Below are positions 55,601 to 64,000 of a stretch of 64,000 nt of DNA, piece after piece (the stretch's first letter is position 1; each line of letters opens with the position of its first letter). Under the pieces are notes generated by a model. The model searched no databases, was not told the DNA's origin, and was given only the letters and a program-made list of their open reading frames with translations. Source of the DNA: Euptelea pleiosperma (lineage: Eukaryota; Streptophyta; Magnoliopsida; Ranunculales; Eupteleaceae). Made by a program: the position numbers and the translations under genes. The stretch lies in NCBI GenBank assembly GCA_035048495.1, contig CM068553.1:31272978-31336977 (forward strand), written 5' to 3'.

Positions 55601-58504
55601 CTACTAATTGACAGTATTTTGATCAATCATTGTACTTTACTGTCTAATCAAATCCAAACCTACAAAAAGTAACTATAAAATTTAAGTATAGCGAAAGTAC
55701 TGTGATCGAACCACAAAGAGAGTTGAGAATGATAAATAACTTGATCAACCAAAATTTATTCTAACAAAGATAAATAACAGAGTTTAAAGAGCAGAGTTTA
55801 ACCGGTTATCATCAGAAGTTGTCAATCTCTCTAATGATCGGACAACTTTATAACTGATGCAATGAAATTATAACTACAAGAAGAATAAAAGCTCAAATAA
55901 ATATAGAATGAGAGAATAAAAGAAAAAGTCTTAATTTTCAATAAAAAAATCACCCGCTAAATGTTACAACGGGAAAGCACAATTACAAAGCAAGAAAATA
56001 AAATAAAAGAGACGAAGAGGTAAAGAAGCTATTCGTCTGATGCCAAAATCCAAACACACTCAAGATGTGATTCTAAGAGATCCGTAGGGAAAAATGTCAA
56101 AGCCAAGAAGACGAATGATCCGAGAACCAAGATGAAGTCGTACGAAGAGTGAGCCCAAGCGGTGTTTCAATCAAAGTCGGAAGAGCGGTGAAGAAGAACC
56201 CCTTTAACATCCGTAAAGTGGTCTTTTATAGTGGTGGACGTCCAACCACTGTCCACGATGAAGAATATCTTCTGCTTCAAATCAGAGATCTCCTTCAAAT
56301 CATCAAGGTCCTCTTTCCTTATTGTTTTGCAAATCAATACTACCCATCCGATTGCCAAAACGTCGTCTAGCAGCTGTTCACCTTAGAGAAAACCATCGAG
56401 CAATTTTTAGCGAGTTTATTCTCCGAATATGGCAACCTTGTGGGTCCACCTCCACCAATGTATTTAACATCTAATGGCCCCCACAACTTTCCAGCCATGT
56501 ATTCTTTTGGTCCAACAATGCTTCTCTATTCTTAGATCAAGCAGTGTCCACAAGTGGGTCCCTTTGTTAGTCTCCATCATATTTAGTAGCCACCTTTTGA
56601 TTATGCAATGGACCCCACCTTTATTCCATGTAGCTCCACCTTATTTTGATTTTTATTCACCTGTTAGCATGCTTTGAGGATAGAGCACGTGCCAGCTGGT
56701 CAAGCAACATTCTCTTGTATGGGAAGTCCTCACAAGCATGCAACCACCGGCCCTTCATATCCAAAACTGCCCTTTTTTTTTTATTACATTATTCTTTCCT
56801 TTTGCAAAATGTGTTTCCAATCCAGTTACATGCATCCCATGCACGTGTGCCTTGTGAAACCCTTGCTCCACCTCCATCATTTGAGATCCACAGTCATGGC
56901 ACATCATCACATGTCGGCCCTCCTTAATCCATGTTGGCCCACACCATAGCCCAATATCGTAGCCCAATGGTCTACTGACCCATCATCGTGGCCCGCATGT
57001 TAGTCAACCACCTTGGCCCACACGTTTGGTTCACATCCATCTCATCGTTATAATCAAACCGTCGATCATCCTTGTATCACCAGTCCACATACACTTTGTA
57101 AAGTCCATCTCATGGTCTAGTTTCGCTCACATCTTAGCCCATCGTCGTGGTCCACCAATTGGTCCATCATCGTGATCCAACATCGTAGTCTGCTGGCCCA
57201 TTAACGTGGCCTAACATAATGGCCCACCAACTTGACTTTGCATATGGGCCCAATGGCTTGGTAACTTGGGCTTGAACTTGTGTTCGCTTTAGTTTAGGGC
57301 TTTGGATTCTTGATAATAGGCTCTTGGGCTCGAGCACCTAATTACTGAGACAAGATAATTAATGTAAAGCCATTATTAAAACAAAAAAAAAAAAAAAAAT
57401 CTATTATACAAATGGTGACAAGAGAATATCTTATTTTTCATGTAAATTTGATGATTTATGTAAGATAATTTTGATAATTCACTAAGGAAGATGGGGTAAA
57501 AATGAATAAAATAGTGACATATCATCTACATATATCATGCTATAACATCTAGTTTCCTCTCATCACACAATCATTATCCTCTTTCCACTCAATAATCAGG
57601 ACCTGGTCCAACAAGTTTCTTTGGATGCAACTAGAGATACGATTGGTTTTCTCACTGCAATCAGTCAAGGTCTTGTAGCGAAAAAATTGTGAATGTTGCC
57701 TATACAATCCCCGAGGAATCTACCTGATGAATGCAACTTTATCTTTCGATTGTGATCATCAATCATCCTTTAAGATCCTGATCTTTGCTCCTAGAGGGGT
57801 GTACCTGCCAATTACACTTTGACACTCAAGTCAGTGCTCTACTATAACGACAAATATTGGCTAATTCACAGGATACGAGTGTTCTCTGAATCCAAATTCC
57901 AAGAAGAGAGATTATTATCTTAGAGCCAGATCTAGTAGAATCAAAGAAAAAAGAGAAAAAGGTTTTGCTTGTCTAGTTTCTAAGTGTATGGTGGCCAACC
58001 CTTATTTCAGAGGTCTCCATTTCCTTTTATAGCTTTCCTCATCCCTTGATTGAACCTCTCCCACACGCTTTTCATTCTGTTATTGGATTGAGCATGTGGG
58101 TTTGGTTATTCTATTAGAAATGAGCATGCAGACTCATCCGTTATGTTATTAAGTTCATGTGTTCCTTTTCTATTGGATTAATTTTTGGGATCTTTTTATG
58201 TAAACAAGTTTTTCTATTTTCCCATCTGTCGTTTAATTGAGTTTTGCGAATGTTTGCCAGCTAGCATTAAGTATGCCTTTGATCCTATTCGGACCTTGAT
58301 CCATCGATCGGGCTAACAGATCATGCTAATTAGGAATTGTTATCTAACTAGTTCATCCGACTAATATTTGAATGATCTCTAGTCGAGAGTTTTGACCTGT
58401 CGGGCTGACAGATCCTGCTAAATGAAAATAATAATATGATTGGTTTATCCGGATAATATTCGGATGACCTTTAGTTGAGAATTTTTACTTGTCGGGCTAG
58501 TAGA
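55601..58504. other. Unclassified, probably degraded retroelement DNA
   Basis: No coding frame matches a known family. Positions 56900-57250 contain many loose repeats of GGCCCACCATCGT-type phrases. Positions 58290-58500 hold a degenerate direct repeat with GTCGGGCTGACAGATC and GATGACCTTTAG. No genes supported. Confidence 0.3.
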
Positions 58505-58850
58505 CACTACAAGAAAGAAGGCTTTCCGAACTGGGTCGCGACGGACCAATCCTGTTGCGGAACACCTTTTGTGACAGACGAGGACCGTTGTGGGTTTGTC
58601 AAGGAAAGTATCCATTCCGCGACAGACCTTATAACATATATGTCCGTCGCTAAAAATTCTATCCATGACGGACCAAGACCTGCACTAAATCACATTTTCC
58701 GTTCCTAAAGGTTACCTTCCACAATGGATAATAGTTGTCGGTAGCTCTGTTGCGGCACCTCCATTATGAATTTGGACTGTTGCAAGGTCCGTTGGGGAAG
58801 GTATTTTCACGATGGACACGAATTGTGTATATATATATATATATACTAGG
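58505..58850 (+). mobile_element. CACTA (En/Spm) terminal fragment
   Basis: Starts CACTACAAGAAAGAAGG, the classic CACTA end, followed by subterminal GCGACGGACC / GGTCCGTCG-type repeats in both orientations (58540-58800). Ends in a TA microsatellite. The opposite terminus is absent. Confidence 0.65.
58829..58849. repeat. (TA)n microsatellite
   Basis: About ten TA units. Confidence 0.9.
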
Positions 58851-59253
58851 GGATGGCCCACGTGCCCACGACACTCCCCGACAAAGTGTTTGCCAAAATT
58901 GGGTGCCTTTGGCACACGATCCATTTTCAACCCCTAAAACTAATTAGGATTTGGAGAGCATGTCCGTATATTAAAGCAACCCCTATAGGTGGATAATTTT
59001 GAAGATAGCCCGTTTATTATTTAGCACTCCAAATAATGCAACAATAACAAAATGAAATAAAAACTGAGTCAGGGTAGCATATGACTAAAAGGATCCAGGG
59101 CATAAAGGGCATCCATTTGATGAAAAGAAGACAAACATACCACAAAGCAACATAATATCATTTGCCTAACTATTAACGCTAAAGAATGAAACAGCTAAGA
59201 GAATGCTGATATTCGCTCAAAAGTGCTTATTTTAAGCAATTATCCTTTTAGCG
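58851..59253. other. Unclassified DNA
   Basis: A CACTCCCCGACAAAGTGTTTGCC phrase near 58880 recurs at about 39535 in CCD7 intron 5, so it is part of some repeat. No gene. Confidence 0.35.
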
Positions 59254-61878
59254 TTATCGCTCTCTCTTACGTAAAATGCTCTATTTATCTACTTTTCTAC
59301 GTAAGAGTTTCTTCTGTTTCGTAGAACACACTTTTTTTGAACGAAATGATATATTTGCATGTATTAAACACATTTTTGGAAGTCTAGGTATGAAGACGTT
59401 ATGATCAAGTCTCATTACGTGCTCTTCTCTTGCAGGAAACTCGATCGGGCTATTCTCAAGACTTGCGGGTCAAAATCGATCATGAAAGGCCATTATCAAA
59501 GCTTAAAGAGCCCACAGGCCATGACTAGAAGATATGGGCCAAATATGGGCTGAATAAGAGGACCAAAAAGTCGGCCCAAAGAATGAAGAGAGTAGGAGAG
59601 CCAATGACCAAGAGACGGACCAAAGCGTTTAAAGCCACATGAGTCAGCAAGGAATGATGGTCTACTCTACTGGAGAAGCGTGAGGATGCTCACAGTGAAG
59701 ACCACGTTCCAGACCCTCTGTCAATACTTTTATCTCCATTTTCTGATATTTTCTCTCTCGTCCCCCTAATTTTCTATCTCATCTCTCATTATTCTCTCTC
59801 TCTTCATCTCTCGGTCCTCGGATCTACTGACTTAACCCCAGAACTCCTGCCCGTTGGCTCTGGCCCATCTCCCTAAGCTATCGGGCCGTTGAATCTTTCA
59901 TCGGACCGTTGGATCGTCCATCAGACCGTCGCATCTCTCTAAATTCGTCGGCCTGCCAATCTGGATCCTGATCCAGTCATCTTCAGTCTGATTATCAGCT
60001 AATTGTCTATCACATCATCTTATGAGACGATGGACTTCATCAGTCCATGTGGGCCAGCAACCGGCCCATCATCATCGACCCGCTGTCCGACCATTTAGTG
60101 GACCCCGTGAATTTCAAAATAATTCAAATTAAATTTTTAAAAAATGAGGGGGGGGGGGTTCACTAAATGGGGAAATCTCCCAAAGAAAGAAAAGAAGTTT
60201 TCTTTTAAAAAAAAAAATTATTTTTTTCAAAAAATCCCTAATTTCCATTAATGGAAACTAGGGAGCTTTAAAGGGGAAGGAGAAGGGTTCGTTTAAACCC
60301 TAATCCCCTCTCCTATCTCTTCCTCTCCTTCCCCCAAAAAAACCTCACCCATGTTTCCTTCTCCTTCTCCTTTTTCTTCTTCTTCTTCTTCTTCTTCCTT
60401 CTTGATCTCGTCGGAGTTGCAGGCCTGCAACTCCAACCGTCCTTCCTCCTTCTTCTTCAGCTTCTCTTCTCTTCTTTCTCTTCTTTCCTCTTCCTCTCTT
60501 CCCTTTCTTCTTTCTTCTTTCTTTCTTCTTCTTCTTTCTCTTTTCTCGCTGGAGTTGCGCCTGCAACTCCGACCGGCAACACCATCACCAGCATCTTCTT
60601 CTCCTAGTTCTTTTTCTCCTCTTTCTCCTTCACGATCTGCCATTCACCACCGCCTGGCACCTCCATAGACCCACCGCCTACAACAGCAGGTCTGCAACAC
60701 CACAGACGTCTCTCTCTACCACCTCTCCTCCCATCTCTTCTACCACGCCTTCAACCAGCGTTCACCGTTTCCACATGGGTTACTCCACAGTCGACCTCTC
60801 CACCTCCTTCATCTCCAAGCCGCTCCTTGATATTCGTTTAAAAGTGCGTATTTTCCACAGTTATCTTCTAAGCGTTTTCACACTCTCCTACGTTAAAATG
60901 CTCTATTTATCTACTTTTCTATGTAAGAGTCTCTTTTGTTGCGTAGAACACACTTTTCTGGACGAAATAGTATTTTGCATGCATTAAACACATTTTTGGA
61001 AGTCTAAACATGAAGTCATTCTGATAGAGTCTCATTACACGCTTCTTCTGTCGCAGGAAACCCCGATGGGACAATTCTCGAGACTTGCGAGCCCACATCG
61101 ATCAGGAAAGCCCATTATCAAAGCTTAAAGAGCCCACATGCTATGACTAGAAGATATGGGCCAAATATGGGCTGAATAAGAGGACCAAAAAGCCGGCCCA
61201 AAGAATGAAGAGAGCATGAGAGCCAATGACCAAGAGACGGACCAAAGCGTTTAAAGCCACATGAGTCAGCAAGGAATGATAGTCTACTCTAATGGAGAAG
61301 TGTGAGGATGGTCACAGTGAAGACCAGGGTTCCAGACCCTCTGCCAATATTTTTATCTCCATTTTCTGATATTTTCTCTCTCATCTCTCCTTATTCTCTC
61401 TCTCTTCATCTCTCGGTCCTCGAATCTACTGACCTAACCCCAGAACTCCTGCCCATTGGCTCTGTCTCATCTCCCTTAGCTTTTTGACCGTTGGATCTCT
61501 CTAGATCCGTCGATCTACCAATCTGGGTCCCAATCAATTCACCATCCATCCGATCGCCATCAGATTGTCTGTCACATCATCTTGTGAGATGATGGACATC
61601 ATCAATCCATGTGGGCCAATAGCCGGGCCCATAATCATCGACCCGCTGTCCGACCATTTAGTGGACCCCGTGAATTTCAAAATAATTTCAATTAAATTTT
61701 AAAAAATGGGGGTCCACTAAATGGGGAAATTCCCCTAAGAAAAGTAGTGTTTTACTTTATATATATATATATTATTTTTCTTATTTTTTATTTTCAAAAA
61801 ATCCCTATTTCCATTAAAGGAAATAGGGAGCTTTAAAAGGGGAAGGAGAAGGGTTCTTTGGAACTCTAATCCCCCTCT
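59254..61878. repeat. Long direct repeat, two ~1.0-kb copies with ~1.6-kb offset
   Basis: Copies 59254-60312 and 60866-61878 align through many blocks (ATTAAACACATTTTTGGAAG, GACCAAAAAGTCGGCCCAAAG-like, GACCCGCTGTCCGACCATTT). The spacer is CT-rich low-complexity. It may be LTR pairs, a solo-LTR tandem or a segmental duplication. Confidence 0.7.
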
Positions 61879-64000
61879 AATCCCTTCCATTCTCTCCCCC
61901 AACTCGCTTGCCCCTTCTTCCCCTCGATTTTTGGCCGTTTTCGCTCTTCTTCTTCTTCTTCTTCTTCTTCTTCTCTTCTTCCCTTCCACCGTTAGCTCGC
62001 CGGACTGGTTCGTCTTCTACGCGCGAGATCTTCCGGTCACACCACCAGCAACCACCTCTCCTCCCTTCTTCCCCCTTCTCTTCCTTTCTTCTGCTCCTCC
62101 TTCTAACGCTGCTCTGACTGGCGTTCCATCTCCTAACGGCACCACCTGCTGCAAACGCCGGTTGCCTCCATCTCCGCCACAACCACCGCCTGTCACCGCC
62201 ATCCACCATCCACAACTGTTGCAGTCCCACCAAGGGTCTAGGCAGTGGCTCGATTAGAGCCACCACGACCTGCAACTCCACTTGCTGCCTCTTACAGAAC
62301 CGCTGCATCTTCTCCACCACTCTCCGGTCATCACCATTAGCAAGGTTTGCTCCGCCTCCTTCAGCGCCTCCACCTCTCAACTTACCCATGCACCTACCTC
62401 CCACCTTGCTGCCGCCCCCTCTCTGTTGCCACAATCAACAGGTTGCTGCCTGCAACCCTATCTACGTTTGACAAAAGAACAGAAAAGAAAAGATCGAGAG
62501 GAGGCGCTCCTCCTCTTCAATACCTCATCACAGCACCAAGGAAGATCCATCAAGCAAAACCTGCAAGAGGTGCCACCGTTAGTTTCTCCCTCCATTTTGC
62601 TCTAGTTTGCACCACCTGTACGTGGTGCATTCTCACTCGCTGGTGCGCCACCTATGCACACACCCACATTGCAACACCTTGGGCTATTCCAGCCACCATA
62701 ACGTTGGATCCTTTCATCTCCATCATGTCCCAAACCACCTTCATCAAAGCCCGATCTAGGCTGATGCGATCTCTCCGGTAAGTGGTAAGTTTCTTCGCTT
62801 TCTCTCTCTATCCCTCTCTAGAAATCTCCTTCTATTTCTCTTTCTAACCTTTTTCTCTCTTTCTCTCTCTCTAAAATCCCATTTCTCTTACTAGATCTCT
62901 CTAGGAAGTCTCTATTTTTTTCTCTCTTTATCTCACTAGAACTCTAGATCTATCCTTCTAGAATTTCTCTTTCTAAGTCCCTACCAATTTCTCTATCTAA
63001 AATTGCTTTTTAGTTAGTTTATTGCAATGTAAATTCTTATTGTATTTTGACATTTTTTATCTAATGAATGGAGTTTGTTTTAACATAGTTGTTGCATGAT
63101 TTTATTGCTTAAGTGTTCTTTGTTTTTGAATAGTTATAATGGAAATCTCAATCACAATGGATGTTTTAAAGATCGATATCACCATCCTCACCCCTCCGCA
63201 TATCTTCTAAGAGAAATCCGTCATTTTATGTCCTCGAATTGTACAAACTAACCCCGAGTGCGGATCGACATCCGACACGAATCCCTATGCTAGAATCTTT
63301 GTATTTTGCAGGATAAAATCGGATAAATTACAAAATCTTGTTGAGATTAGGGTTTCCGATCCGACGACACGGAAAAATCCTACTTTCACTCCTCTCTTGG
63401 ACTCTCTTCCCAACTCTCTTGCCGCCTAAGATAGCAACATGACAGTCCGTCCTTTTCAAGGGAAGGTTGCTGGTATGCAACCCAGCACCACCATCAACAT
63501 ACCACGCCGCCCTCACATCTGCTCCTCTTCCCTTGGCCCCACTCATGGCTGTTACCTAGAGGTTGCCGCCTGCAACTGTTAGAGCCGTGCACCAAGCATC
63601 ACCAGCAAGCAACCCATGGTTGCTGCCATTGTAGACACATCTTCAACACTTGCAACTCAAGGCTCCGTCGTTGCTGCCTCACCTGCAAGCCTCCTTCACC
63701 TGGCTGCCATGATGTGCACCACCTCATATTGCCCATGATACCTCCTTCACCGGACTCCAATGGTCCAACCCTCTAACTGTTGCAAGTTGCATTGGGCCAA
63801 TTTAATCGGTGCTTCATACATTAGCCAATCCATTCCAAATTTGGCCCATCAAGGCCGTGCAACCCACCTCCATCAAGGGCCGGTCTCCGATCATCATTTC
63901 ATTGGTATTTGAGGTAATTCTCTCACTTTCTCTCTCCTATGTTAGTTTCTCTCACCAGGATAACCTTCTTTGATCTTTCTCTCTCTACTTTTTCTCCTTT
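61879..64000. other. CT-rich and LTR-like DNA to the window end
   Basis: Polypyrimidine tracts (CTTCTTCTT) near 61940 and CTCTCTC runs near 62800-62960 and 63940. Reading frames here are low-complexity Ser/Leu or Arg/Lys strings and are not believed. No gene or LTR boundary was confirmed. Confidence 0.35.

Noticed and set aside
60293..60668. Overlapping open frames on both strands rich in Ser/Leu/Phe or Glu/Arg/Lys
   Set aside because: They are translations of a CTT/TTC low-complexity tract. No domain, and both strands are open for the same trivial reason. The same applies to 61877-62434.
1..64000. CRISPR array, prokaryotic operon or phage features
   Set aside because: Repeats lack regular unique spacers, genes are spliced, and all mobile elements are plant types.

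Overview
This window is nuclear DNA of a flowering plant. The genes have long introns with GT..AG borders, the protein families are plant-specific (strigolactone CCD7 and an anther-type type III polyketide synthase), and most of the remaining sequence is transposable elements (Ty1-copia, L1-like LINE, TRIM, SINE, hAT, Mutator-like, PIF/Harbinger and CACTA). I cannot name the species. The TE-laden introns suggest a large-genome non-grass angiosperm, which is inference.

Only three genuine cellular genes are supported. (1) Positions 1903-21211, + strand: the last four exons of an ALC1/CHD1L-type chromatin remodeller, encoding its C-terminal macro domain. The SNF2 ATPase exons must lie left of the window. 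Its two big introns (7.5 and 11.3 kb) hold copia, LINE, PIF and tandem-repeat debris. (2) Positions 25425-26829, + strand: a complete two-exon type III polyketide synthase of 394 aa, closest to the PKSB/LAP5 sporopollenin class. (3) Positions 36932-48020, - strand: a complete seven-exon CCD7 (MAX3/D17-type carotenoid cleavage dioxygenase) of 613 aa. It was reassembled from exons whose phases all agree, and all four predicted iron-binding histidines are present. The three genes belong to unrelated pathways and look like ordinary neighbours, not a cluster.

Layout: 1-905, left edge of a minus-strand copia element with its LTR; 2300-5340, truncated copia element split by a PIF/Harbinger-like insertion; 6160-7400, tandem repeats; 7400-8480 and 11880-15525, two members of one copia family, the second split by a tandem TRIM array; 15526-20480, LINE fragments and an LTR fragment; 22053-25202, hAT-like elements directly upstream of the polyketide synthase; 28324-34232, complete but non-coding LTR element; 34300-46000, dense nested hAT, Mutator-like and PIF elements in and beside CCD7; 48250-54350, LINE, MULE-MITEs and a second hAT MITE; 54860-64000, poorly resolved retrotransposon and LTR-like DNA, including a 1.6-kb duplication.

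The most unusual structure is a non-autonomous hAT-like family (termini CAAGGTTTAAA, 8-bp target duplications, interior made of AACGG/CCGTT repeats). It has at least ten copies here, including a 55-bp minimal copy, a copy inserted into the terminal repeat of another copy, a 2.2-kb composite ending 222 bp before the polyketide synthase start, and a fragment inside that gene's intron. A second family, foldback MULE-MITEs (GAGTAAAACTT termini, 9-bp duplications), is interspersed and nested with it.
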